Source: G963664835 sp963664835 (GTDB lineage: Bacteria > Chloroflexota > UBA6077 > FW602-bin22 > JBCLEL01). From it: 64,000 nt of DNA. Position 1 is the stretch's first letter, and each line of letters begins with the position of its first letter. The notes beneath the pieces were generated by a model that was given only the letters and a program-made list of their open reading frames with translations, was not told the DNA's origin and searched no databases. Shown piece after piece: positions 28,147-36,066 of this stretch. The stretch lies in contig CAXXUG010000004.1 in assembly GCA_963664835.2 (NCBI GenBank), forward strand, positions 124,001-188,000, read 5' to 3'. A program made the position numbers and the translations under genes.

Positions 28147-28722
28147 ATGGAGAGTTCAGTCAAGGTATCGCCGCAACGACGGGCGATCCAAGAGGCCGCT
28201 CTGGAACTTGTCGCGCGGCGGGGATACCACGGAGCCAGCATGAGCGCCATCGCCCAGGCCGTGGGTCTGAGCAAGGCCACACTCTACTGGCACTTCCCTT
28301 CCAAGGAAGAGCTGTTCCGTTCTTTATACGAAGAGTTTGTGAGGGAGATGCTGAGCCCGTTGGGCCAGGTCCTGGCCAGCGAGTACGGTGCGGAGATCAA
28401 GCTTCGTCGCATCGCCGAAGAGTTCTTGACGCTGGCCCGAGAGCATGCCGCCGGCATGAGGGTACTTCTCCAACTAACGATCCAGCCGGAGCTCGCCGAA
28501 ACGGTAGCCCGAGTCAACTCTGAGGAGTCGGGACAGTGGGTGATGGCCCTCGCAGGACTCTTCGAACAGATTGGGGACCCCCAGCCAGCTTCGACAGCGC
28601 GACTGTACATGGCGGCTATGGACGGCGTTGCAATCCATGTTCTGGCGGACCCAGATGGCGCGAAAGAGGAAGACACGATCGCGGCTATCACTCGTTGCTT
28701 TCTATCGCCGCGGCGTGAATGA
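28147..28722 (+). CDS. TetR/AcrR family transcriptional regulator
   Basis: A 191-residue one-component regulator. The N-terminal helix-turn-helix spans about residues 10-57 (IQEAALELVARRGYHGASM, then IAQAVGLSKATLYWHF), followed by a helical ligand-binding domain without recognisable specificity. ATG 28147 has GAGGAAGGGAAC upstream. It lies between its likely operator and an MMPL exporter, the classic arrangement in which a ligand releases the repressor and induces efflux. Confidence 0.95.
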   Translation: MESSVKVSPQRRAIQEAALELVARRGYHGASMSAIAQAVGLSKATLYWHFPSKEELFRSLYEEFVREMLSPLGQVLASEYGAEIKLRRIAEEFLTLAREHAAGMRVLLQLTIQPELAETVARVNSEESGQWVMALAGLFEQIGDPQPASTARLYMAAMDGVAIHVLADPDGAKEEDTIAAITRCFLSPRRE

Positions 28723-28791
28723 CGAAGAGGGCGGATCTTTCACCCTTGTGGTGGCGCGGTTAGCAATGCTCCTAAACAGGAGGAGAGAGGA

Positions 28792-28839
28792 ATGGCTTTG
28801 CTGTACGTAGAGCCCGGACACAAGAGGAGGAAGCAATGA
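28792..28839 (+). CDS. Fifteen-codon leader ORF coupled to the MMPL gene
   Basis: ATG 28792 has AGGAGG eight bases upstream and encodes MALLYVEPGHKRRKQ. Its TGA stop overlaps the ATG of the MMPL gene as ATGA at 28836-28839, and the ribosome site of the MMPL gene lies inside the last codons. This suggests translational coupling or control by leader translation. Whether the peptide itself matters is unknown; no family match is recognised. Confidence 0.55.
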   Translation: MALLYVEPGHKRRKQ

Positions 28840-31025
28840 GGATCAATCTATCCACAGAAGCCCTGGCGCGCGGGGCGAGCCGCCGGCCATGGATCACCAT
28901 CGGGGCCTGGATGTTGGCGCTCGTGCCGGCGTTGGTGCTAACCGGCACGCTGTTGATCGACTCGCTGAGCACGGATTTCTCCCCAACCAACGACCCGGAG
29001 TCCGAGAGGGCCAATAAGTTGTTGGAGCAAAGGCTGGGCGATTCGGAAGACTTCATCACAGAGATGGTCATCGTCCGCTCGAATACGCTCGAGGTGGACG
29101 ATCCGGCATATCGAACGTTCGTGGAGGAGCTCTTCGATAGCCTGACCGGGCTGGGTGACGACCTCGTAATGGGCGGCACGCACTACTACATGCCTGATGG
29201 CGTTACTCTCGTATCCGAGGACCGCCGCACGACGCTGATCCCGCTGATGATGCCTAAAGACGCCGCCGGGGATGTGAAGCAGGTCCACGAGATTATCGAC
29301 GCGGCGAACGAGCAAGACCTCTTCGAGGTACTCGTCACCGGCGAGGCAACTATGATCTCCGATTTCATAGAGGTCATGGAAGAGACTATGAGCACCGGTG
29401 AAGGCATCGGGCTCGGGGTGGCGCTCGTCGTCCTGCTACTGGTATTCGGCACCGTTGTTGCGGCAGCGCTCCCAATTGGGCTTGCGATCGTCGCGGTGAT
29501 CGTTGCGCTTGGTGTGACCACGATAGTGGCGCAGTTCTTCAATGTTCCACTCGACGCCATGAGCATGACGATCATGATGGGACTCGCGGTAGGGATCGAC
29601 TACTCACTCTTCATCGTCTCGCGATATCGGGAAGAACGCGACAGCGGGATGGAGAAAACGGAAGCCATCTCCGCGGCGGGCGCCACCGCCAATAGAACGG
29701 TACTGTTCAGTGGAATGACGGTCGTCCTGGCCCTTTTGGGTCTGACCGCGGTGCCGAACACCGTCTTCATTGGCCTGGGCATATGCGCGGTCCTGGTGGT
29801 CGGCATAGCCGTCTTGGCGGCGCTGACGCTCTTGCCAGCGATGCTGGGACTGTTGGGCGACAAGATCGACGTGCTGGGCATGCCGTTGATAGCAAGTCGC
29901 AAAGGCACTCGCATCGGCGACCAAGGCGGCGGGTTCTGGTACTGGGTCGCCCGGACGGTCATGGGTAGACCTGTTATCAGCCTCGTGGTAACAGCCGGCC
30001 TGCTCATAGCGGTCGCGGTACCGTACTTCGACATCAACTTGGGATCCGCCGGCGTAAGCACACTTCCGGAAGGGCGAAAAGCCAAAGAAGGATTCCTCGT
30101 GCTGCAGCGCGAGTTCGGGTTTGGACAGGGTAGTCCGGCATTGATAGTCGTGGATGGTCAGCCGGATTCCCAGGCGGTGGTTACGGCGATTGAGAGGCTC
30201 GAAACGGCGATTGAGTCGGATCCGTCCTTCGTCCCGGTGGGTGTCGACAGGCATCCGGAGGCGGATCTGTCAGTGGTCGCCGTGATGCTATCCGGCGATC
30301 CCTGGGGCAAGGACGCGATGGACGCCATCGACAGGCTTCGAACCGAGTACATCCCAGATACGTTCGCCGGTGTTCCGGCCGAGGTGCTGGTAACGGGCGA
30401 CACGGCCGAAATGGTCGACATGAGCCAGACGACAGACTTCTATACTCCGATAGTCTTCGCGTTTGTCCTGGGGTTGAGCTTTCTCGTGCTGACATTGGCA
30501 TTCCGGTCTATCGTCGTGCCGGCAAAGTCGATCGTAATGAACCTGCTGTCGGTCGGAGCCGCCTATGGGCTACTTGTGCTGGTCTTCCAGAGAGGAATCG
30601 GGGCCGATCTGTTGGGGTTCCAACAGGTCGACGCGATCGAGGTCTGGATTCCGCTGTTTCTGTTCTGCGTTCTGTTCGGGCTCTCCATGGATTACCACGT
30701 ATTCCTGTTGAGCCGCGTCCGAGAACGTTTTGTTCAGACAGGCGACAACAGCGAGTCGGTCGCGTTCGGGCTTCGGTCGACCGGCCGGCTGATCACCGGG
30801 GCGGCGTTGATAATGGTGGCCGTCTTCGGCGGATTCGCCCTGGGGGATACGGTGATGTTGCAGCAGATGGGCTTTGGCTTGGCCACGGCGGTGATAATAG
30901 ACGCGACGATCGTCCGGTCGGTGCTGGTTCCGGCAACGATGCGGTTGCTGGGGAGTTGGAACTGGTATCTGCCGGGGTGGCTAGCCTGGGTTCCGGACGT
31001 GGGTGTCGGCGAGGCTCGACGCTGA
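28836..31025 (+). CDS. MMPL/RND family membrane transporter
   Basis: A 729-residue transporter of the MMPL branch of the RND superfamily, which exports lipids or drugs using the proton gradient. One N-terminal helix is followed by an extracytoplasmic domain, a membrane cluster with GIDYSLF, a second extracytoplasmic domain and a second cluster with SMDYHVF. The Asp-Tyr pairs in these motifs are the family's proton-relay signature. The duplicated architecture is complete. ATG 28836 has AGGAGG five bases upstream and overlaps the stop of a 15-codon ORF. It forms an operon with the TetR gene, about 110 bases away, and is probably induced by its own substrate. Confidence 0.94.
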   Translation: MRINLSTEALARGASRRPWITIGAWMLALVPALVLTGTLLIDSLSTDFSPTNDPESERANKLLEQRLGDSEDFITEMVIVRSNTLEVDDPAYRTFVEELFDSLTGLGDDLVMGGTHYYMPDGVTLVSEDRRTTLIPLMMPKDAAGDVKQVHEIIDAANEQDLFEVLVTGEATMISDFIEVMEETMSTGEGIGLGVALVVLLLVFGTVVAAALPIGLAIVAVIVALGVTTIVAQFFNVPLDAMSMTIMMGLAVGIDYSLFIVSRYREERDSGMEKTEAISAAGATANRTVLFSGMTVVLALLGLTAVPNTVFIGLGICAVLVVGIAVLAALTLLPAMLGLLGDKIDVLGMPLIASRKGTRIGDQGGGFWYWVARTVMGRPVISLVVTAGLLIAVAVPYFDINLGSAGVSTLPEGRKAKEGFLVLQREFGFGQGSPALIVVDGQPDSQAVVTAIERLETAIESDPSFVPVGVDRHPEADLSVVAVMLSGDPWGKDAMDAIDRLRTEYIPDTFAGVPAEVLVTGDTAEMVDMSQTTDFYTPIVFAFVLGLSFLVLTLAFRSIVVPAKSIVMNLLSVGAAYGLLVLVFQRGIGADLLGFQQVDAIEVWIPLFLFCVLFGLSMDYHVFLLSRVRERFVQTGDNSESVAFGLRSTGRLITGAALIMVAVFGGFALGDTVMLQQMGFGLATAVIIDATIVRSVLVPATMRLLGSWNWYLPGWLAWVPDVGVGEARR

Positions 31026-31350
31026 CGGGAGGAGCTGGCTGGGTGAGAGAGTGCGGTTCGCCCCGACCCCGCCCAGGGCGATGCGTGCACATCTGCTCCA
31101 ACTAATTGGGTTTCAGGGTGTTTGCGGTGCGTCTGGAGCATTTGCGGTTAGCGTATCGAGGGGTGCGAATGAGGACCAATGTATATCCCACCTTCCTCAC
31201 GTCCGACAATGTGGCGCAATTGGGGGCGCATGAGGTAAACCAACTAGAAAATCCAGAGACGTAGCAGCGATAAACTTCCCACCCACCAACGAAACGCGCC
31301 GGCGACGAACACCGGCCGGCCAACACAACACCTGCATCTCACGAACCGCC

Positions 31351-31410
31351 GGCCGCCCCAGACGGGGGACAAGCCCCTCGCCTCGCGTAGTCTTCGACCG
31401 CCCTACACTG
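31351..31410. repeat. Dispersed hairpin repeat fragment with 21-base insertion
   Basis: GACGGGGGACAAGCCC is followed by the insertion CTCGCCTCGCGTAGTCTTCG and CGCCCTACACTGG. Only the central part of the element is present; the left and right ends are missing. Confidence 0.72.
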
Positions 31411-31450
31411 GCCCCTTCCTCAGGGCCGACCGTACGAATTAGTCGGAGCG

Positions 31451-31690
31451 AATGGATGCGTGCATCGCCCCTACGATGATGTTTGCTGCCGATCACCCAT
31501 GCCGGCTGGCGCCGGCCACACCAAGCTATGAGAATCGGGGCGCCGGTTGGTGGGTGTCCCATACAGTGGCTCGGGACCAGGGTTGGTTGCCGGTCCGCCG
31601 GGAGCGGGGGACAAGCCCCCGCGCTACATTTCCCTTCCCCTCCCCTTTGGACTCCGGCTTTCGCCGGAGTGACGAATTCGGGGTTGGGAT
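31451..31690. repeat. Dispersed hairpin repeat, longest copy
   Basis: The order is GATGCGTGCATCGCCC, left-end hairpin (GCCGGCTGGCGCCGGC), CACACCAAGCTATGAGAA, GGGTTGGTTGCCGGTC, central hairpin GCGGGGG/CCCCCGC around 31604-31622, GCTACATTTCCC, and right-end hairpin ACTCCGGC/GCCGGAGT (31651-31670) with GACGAATT. It shows the full element structure. Confidence 0.87.
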
Positions 31691-31737
31691 GCAGTTGGGA
31701 CTTGCTATTTTTGGTGTCAATTGCCGAATCTGCCCGA

Positions 31738-33162
31738 TCAGAGGTGCCGGCGGAGCTCCAAGGCGGATTCGGGAACGTTCAGTTTCTCCAGGAACTGGAT
31801 GTAGCGCCGGTGGATGTCTTCAGCGACGTCCCGGCGCTCGTGGAACAGGTTTCGCTGCTGTCCCGGATCATCCGGCAAATAGTAGAGCTCGGTATCAGGC
31901 AGCGAGGCAGGCAGAATCTCCTCGCGGACTTTGCCGTCGACGGCGTATAGAGGCCGATCTCCGGCCGGCGGCTCGACCGTGCCGTTGTGGATCATGCTCC
32001 AGCCTTCGGCGGTTGTGATGGTGCTGGGACGGTATTTACCCCGGTTGTGGACCGGGGGGCCGGACCAGGCAAAGTCCCGGACGGAGCCGACCTCGCCCCG
32101 GAGCAGGGGCAACCACGAGCTTCCTTGCATGGTGTCGGGCGTCGGTACTCCCATCAGGTCGAGGACCGTTGGCGCTACGTCCACCGGCTGGACCAGGGCA
32201 TTGGATCGGCCGGGCTTGGCGCCGGGCAGGTAGACGATCTGTGGAACGTGGGCGACCTCCTCGTAGAGCGGGACGAATCGATGGAGCCCTTTCTGAATGG
32301 ATGTCTTGCCCATCCAATTGTGCTCACCCAGGTAGAAGCCGTGATCGGAGGCGAGAATGATGGCGGTGTTTTCAAGTAGCCCCATGTTCTCCAACGCGAC
32401 CAGGAAATGGCCGAGCCAGGTGTCAACCAGGCTCACCTCGCCGGCGTACAGGGCCCGGCAGTGGTTCAGCTCGGCCGGCGTCAGGTAGTCGGCAGCGGAA
32501 TAAAGCGGGAATATTATTTCGCGGCCCTCGTAGCCCGGGTTGTAGCGGTCGACGTACCATTGAGGCGGATCCCAGGGCTCGTGGGGATCGAATATGTCCA
32601 GATGGAGATAGAAGCGGTCCCACTCGCGATTCATCTCCAACCAGCGAATCGCATCGCGAAAGGTCTCCGCCGGCAGGAACTCCTCCTCGTAGCGTCGGTC
32701 GTTTGCCGAGCGGAGGTAGCCAACCAGGTCGGCGGTCATATCGAACGAGACGTCGGCTACGTCGCTCACGTCGATGTCAATCGGCGCGGTCTGGTAGCGG
32801 TCCGCGACCTGACCTCGGACCCAGTGGAACGCATCGAACCCGCGGCTGAAGAAGTAATCGTCGCGGAAGAGATTGCCGGTATCGCCGATCAGCATGGTCG
32901 TGACGCCGTCATCGCTGAGGACCTGGGAGAGTATCGTCTCCTCGCGGGGAAGAGCGCCCCAGTCGAAATAGGCCATGGTGTAGCGGCCGGTCCACATATC
33001 GCATCTGGCCGGCACCGTCGGGAAATTATGCAGGTAGGCCCGATCGAACACCGTGCTCATGCGGGCAAGCTTGTCGAAGTTGGGAGTGTGGATCCAGCTG
33101 TTGCCGTAGCAGCCAAGATGGTCCCATCGCAAGGTGTCGCAAACCAGGGTGATGACGTTCAC
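31738..33162 (-). CDS. Sulfatase-like hydrolase (alkaline phosphatase superfamily) with Thr at the nucleophile position
   Basis: A 474-residue enzyme of the sulfatase fold. The start is GTG 33162 with AGGGAG seven bases upstream. The N-terminus (ITLVCDTLRWDHLGCYG) carries a metal-binding Asp, and the later block ASDHGFYLGEH supplies Asp-His ligands. The nucleophile motif, normally C/S-x-P-x-R matured to formylglycine, reads T49-V-P-A-R53 followed by WTGRY. A Thr cannot become formylglycine; it might act directly as in nucleotide pyrophosphatase/phosphodiesterases, or the enzyme may be a phospho- or phosphonate-ester hydrolase. It has no signal peptide. It lies downstream of SGNH, AKR and PhyH genes. 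Confidence 0.88.
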   Translation of the reverse strand: MNVITLVCDTLRWDHLGCYGNSWIHTPNFDKLARMSTVFDRAYLHNFPTVPARCDMWTGRYTMAYFDWGALPREETILSQVLSDDGVTTMLIGDTGNLFRDDYFFSRGFDAFHWVRGQVADRYQTAPIDIDVSDVADVSFDMTADLVGYLRSANDRRYEEEFLPAETFRDAIRWLEMNREWDRFYLHLDIFDPHEPWDPPQWYVDRYNPGYEGREIIFPLYSAADYLTPAELNHCRALYAGEVSLVDTWLGHFLVALENMGLLENTAIILASDHGFYLGEHNWMGKTSIQKGLHRFVPLYEEVAHVPQIVYLPGAKPGRSNALVQPVDVAPTVLDLMGVPTPDTMQGSSWLPLLRGEVGSVRDFAWSGPPVHNRGKYRPSTITTAEGWSMIHNGTVEPPAGDRPLYAVDGKVREEILPASLPDTELYYLPDDPGQQRNLFHERRDVAEDIHRRYIQFLEKLNVPESALELRRHL

Positions 33163-33240
33163 TGCGGTTCTCCCTCCCGTCGTGCCAAAGATGCACGCAT
33201 GGATTCATCTGCCGGTTCGGCGGACCGAAATCTCGAGTAA

Positions 33241-34329
33241 CTAGGCGACGCCCTGATAAGGCAGCGGCTTCGGTTCCAACACTCCGACGAGTTTGTCCTT
33301 CAACGCAAATGCGGTGAAAAAATTGCCGAGCGGATTGTAGTGGCCGATGAAGTACCGTCGAAGATATTCATCCAGGCTTGTATTGAATGAGGCGTACTCA
33401 TCCGTGTGGGCCTGCATCAGGTCGACCACGGGCAGACCCTTACTACCCATGAAATCGACGAACTCCCGGTCGAAGCGCCATCCGTCCACAATGGCCTTGG
33501 TGATCGCCTCCGCGCCGTAAGAGAGGACGCATATCACTTTCTTGGATTGAGCAGCGGCGAACTCTTCAACTTGCTCGACGATGCGCATGCTCGCCGTGAG
33601 AGCCGCGTCGAGGTATCGGTCGTGCACCGATACGAAATCCAGGAAGCCGGTTCCTGGATGCTCCTCCTGGTACTTGAGATAGGCCAGCCTCATCTCCAGA
33701 CCGAAATCGCGCTCGAAATGACGGTACACCCAAACAGGGTCGCACAGGTTGTAAACCGAGTCGCAAGTGGGACAGGGATTCCCGTACTCGATTAGCTCGC
33801 CGGTCGCGGGGTCTACGTTAACAAACGGCCTGGTCGGAGTGATGTTGTGGGCGTTCTTGCCGGAGTTGATGTTCTGCCAACTGCTCAGGTTGCGGAAGTG
33901 GTCGTCCTCGAAGATATTGAAAACGATGTACTCGGCCGGCGTGCGCACCTCTTCACGCTTCATGCGCAGGTAGGCCTGATAGACCGAGTAGCCGCCGACG
34001 CCGAAATTGCGCACCGGCTCACAGAGGTGGGCCGCCAGGACTTCCTGCCAGGTCTCACCATCGTTGACCTGATCGCAGTCTGTGAAGCTATCTCCATAGG
34101 TGTTGATCCGGCAATCTCGATCAACGTGAGTGAGCATGCGACGGGCGCCGTGCAAGTCGTAGCTGTAGACGGCGACGGAGTCATCCACTCCGAATTTCCG
34201 CCGGCGGTCCCGATGGACGTAACCCAACTCGCTGTCATACCTGGACATGGGAAACGCATTGCCGGCGAACCACTCGTCGACCTCGGTCCGAGTGTAAAGC
34301 AGGTCGCTCAGGTAAGCGCGGGCGTCCAC
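33241..34329 (-). CDS. SGNH/GDSL-type hydrolase family protein
   Basis: A 362-residue protein with a GDS block at residues 79-81 (NTYGDSFTDC, Ser81 as likely nucleophile), a following NFGVGGYSVYQAYL block with the oxyanion Gly, and a C-terminal GHYNPLGNFF that can supply the His. The family removes acyl groups from sugars or lipids. The GTG start follows directly after the TAG of the aldo/keto reductase gene with no spacer, so the two are tightly coupled. The N-terminal 50 residues and the long insert between the blocks are shared with the paralogue at 36067-37149 and are not familiar to me. No signal peptide is seen. Confidence 0.78.
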   Translation of the reverse strand: MDARAYLSDLLYTRTEVDEWFAGNAFPMSRYDSELGYVHRDRRRKFGVDDSVAVYSYDLHGARRMLTHVDRDCRINTYGDSFTDCDQVNDGETWQEVLAAHLCEPVRNFGVGGYSVYQAYLRMKREEVRTPAEYIVFNIFEDDHFRNLSSWQNINSGKNAHNITPTRPFVNVDPATGELIEYGNPCPTCDSVYNLCDPVWVYRHFERDFGLEMRLAYLKYQEEHPGTGFLDFVSVHDRYLDAALTASMRIVEQVEEFAAAQSKKVICVLSYGAEAITKAIVDGWRFDREFVDFMGSKGLPVVDLMQAHTDEYASFNTSLDEYLRRYFIGHYNPLGNFFTAFALKDKLVGVLEPKPLPYQGVA

Positions 34330-35391
34330 CTAACGCAAACCGCCGTACAGGTCGCTTTCGCGCCGGCAAAAGATATCGTAGAAGTTGATTGGGTAGGGAT
34401 GCGGCCCCTCGCTTACGGTCTTCAGGTCGTGCATATCCTGGTCGGTGAGATAGAAGTCAACGACATCCATATTGCTGACGAACTGCTCCATCCTGGTGGC
34501 TCCGAGCAGCACGACATCGGCCTTGCCTGATTGAAGCAGCCAACGCATCGCTACGTTGGGGATAGTCTGGTCGTGGAGGGCGGCGATGCGGGACAGCTCA
34601 TCGAGCGTGGCCCAACTCCGATCGTTGGCCAGCCTCTGCCAGGAGAACATCTCATCGTCCTTGGCCGCCCACAGTCTGGCGCCTTCAACCGGACGCTCGT
34701 CTCCTCGTCGATACTTGCCGGTAAGGAATCCGATGCCGAGAGCGCCCCATACGATTATTGACACGGACTGGTCCTGGCAGGCTGGGATTATGGAGTTTTC
34801 GGCGCCTCGATCGGCGAGGTTATACCAGATCTGGTTAGACAGAACCGGGGTGAGGTTCGCGGTCCTGGCGTGAGCGTTCGCTTTGACGATGTGCCAACCG
34901 TCCCAGTTGCTCACGCCGACATATCGGATCTTGCCGGCCCGGACGAAGTCGTCGAGCACCCGCATCGTCTCCTCAACCGGCGTGTACAGATCCCAGTTGT
35001 GGCACTGATAAAGATCGATGTAGTCGGTACCCAGCCGGCGGAGACTCGCCTCAATTTGGGTTGAGAGGTAAGTGCGTGAGAGGCCGACGCTGTTTGGGCG
35101 AACCTCGTCCTGCATAAGCCAGTAACCCTTGGTCGCTACCACGAAGCGGTGCCTCTTGTTCTTCAACACCCGACCCACCGTGCGTTCGGCGGTGCCGGCC
35201 ATCTCGGTATTGGTTCCTACCGATCCGCCTCCGTAGAGGTTGGAGGTGTCGATGAGATTGCCGCCGGCGTCTTCGTAGGTGTCGACGAACTTCTGGCATT
35301 CCTTGTCGTCGAGGATGGTGCCGAACGGGATCGTGCCCAAACCCAGGCGGGCGACCTCCAGACCAGAATTGCCTAGATTACAGTATTCCAT
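34330..35391 (-). CDS. Aldo/keto reductase
   Basis: A 353-residue NADPH-dependent oxidoreductase with the (beta/alpha)8 fold. The catalytic tetrad is visible: Asp in LIDTSNLYGG with the Tyr four residues later, Lys in VATKGYW and His in LYQCHNWD. The family reduces aldehydes or ketones of sugars or oxidises the alcohols. ATG 35391 is the first codon of the consensus start EYCNLGNSGLEVARLGLG. It is the upstream member of the AKR-SGNH-sulfatase unit; its stop abuts the SGNH start codon. Confidence 0.93.
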   Translation of the reverse strand: MEYCNLGNSGLEVARLGLGTIPFGTILDDKECQKFVDTYEDAGGNLIDTSNLYGGGSVGTNTEMAGTAERTVGRVLKNKRHRFVVATKGYWLMQDEVRPNSVGLSRTYLSTQIEASLRRLGTDYIDLYQCHNWDLYTPVEETMRVLDDFVRAGKIRYVGVSNWDGWHIVKANAHARTANLTPVLSNQIWYNLADRGAENSIIPACQDQSVSIIVWGALGIGFLTGKYRRGDERPVEGARLWAAKDDEMFSWQRLANDRSWATLDELSRIAALHDQTIPNVAMRWLLQSGKADVVLLGATRMEQFVSNMDVVDFYLTDQDMHDLKTVSEGPHPYPINFYDIFCRRESDLYGGLR

Positions 35392-35692
35392 GGCGCTCCT
35401 CCGTTCCTCTCACGACAACTTGTACGACATGACTAACCATGCGAGTCGCTACGCATAGGCAGGGCCGGCTTGGCCCCGCCGGCATGATTTTTTCATGGTT
35501 CCTAGCCGGTATTACTTCTGGCTGGCGAGCAACCGCTGACATATGAGCGTTTTTTCTTTGATCCATGCCCGTGGACTGGAACGACGCGGCCGCTGTTCGG
35601 AAACACGGTCTGCGGCTAATCAGAGTCTTTCGATCTCTCTATCGGGGTCAATTCCGCGATCTGGTCGACCTCATCCCCTCTCCTTGTCGAGT

Positions 35693-35935
35693 CTACGACC
35701 TGCCCCGCTTGTCCGGGCCGGGAGAAAAGGAAACTTTATAGTGGGGCCACCCCCCATCATTTGCTTCAATTTTTCCAATTCCGGTGCATATGTGGGCGAT
35801 TCCCGGCAGTCCACGCCACACGATTGCCGTGGAGGCGGGTTTGAAACCCGCCTCTACCAACACCGAAATGCCGTGCACGTGATTGGGCATGATTACGTAA
35901 GCATCCAAGCACGCGTCCTTCTGTGCCGACTAATC
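35693..35935 (-). pseudogene. REP-associated tyrosine transposase (RAYT, IS200-like) fragment
   Basis: On the minus strand, DAYVIMPNHVHGISVLVEAGF matches the HUH-containing core of Y1 transposases linked to REP elements; the HVH pair is the metal site. Neither the N-terminal part nor the C-terminal tyrosine helix is present: the frame runs from about 35935 to 35693 and ends in unrelated sequence. It sits in the 675-base gap (35392-36066) that interrupts an otherwise compact operon. Imperfect direct repeats flank it (35775-35801 and 35936-35962). The rest of the gap has no gene. Confidence 0.72.
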
Positions 35936-35962
35936 CCAATTCCGGAGCATATCTGGGCGAGT
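35775..35962. repeat. Pair of 27-base imperfect direct repeats flanking the RAYT fragment
   Basis: CCAATTCCGGTGCATATGTG (from 35775) and CCAATTCCGGAGCATATCTG (from 35936) each continue with GGCGA. The copies are 161 bases apart and enclose the transposase core, as if it were inserted between duplicated target sequence or a repeat was copied during excision. Confidence 0.6.
35832..35854. repeat. REP-like palindrome inside the transposase fragment
   Basis: Arms GAGGCGGGTTT (35832-35842) and AAACCCGCCTC (35844-35854) form an 11-base perfect stem around one base. It lies in frame within the transposase piece and encodes EAGFKPAS there. Y1 transposases of this group recognise such hairpins. Confidence 0.72.
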
Positions 35963-36066
35963 TCAGGATCGGATTGGCTCATATGCCTGATCGAGCTTGT
36001 GGACGCCATGAACTACAGCGACCAGACGAGGGCAACCACCAGGGGTTGCCCCTGCGACTGCCCAAT

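Larger units (their letters stand above)
31026..31737. other. Intergenic region of 712 bases between convergent genes, filled with repeats
   Basis: The MMPL gene ends at the left and the sulfatase-like gene ends at the right, so no promoter is needed here. I see no gene. Repeat pieces lie at about 31061-31090 (GGGCGATGCGTGCAC), 31351-31410 and 31451-31690. No clear rho-independent terminator with a T-run was found. Confidence 0.6.
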
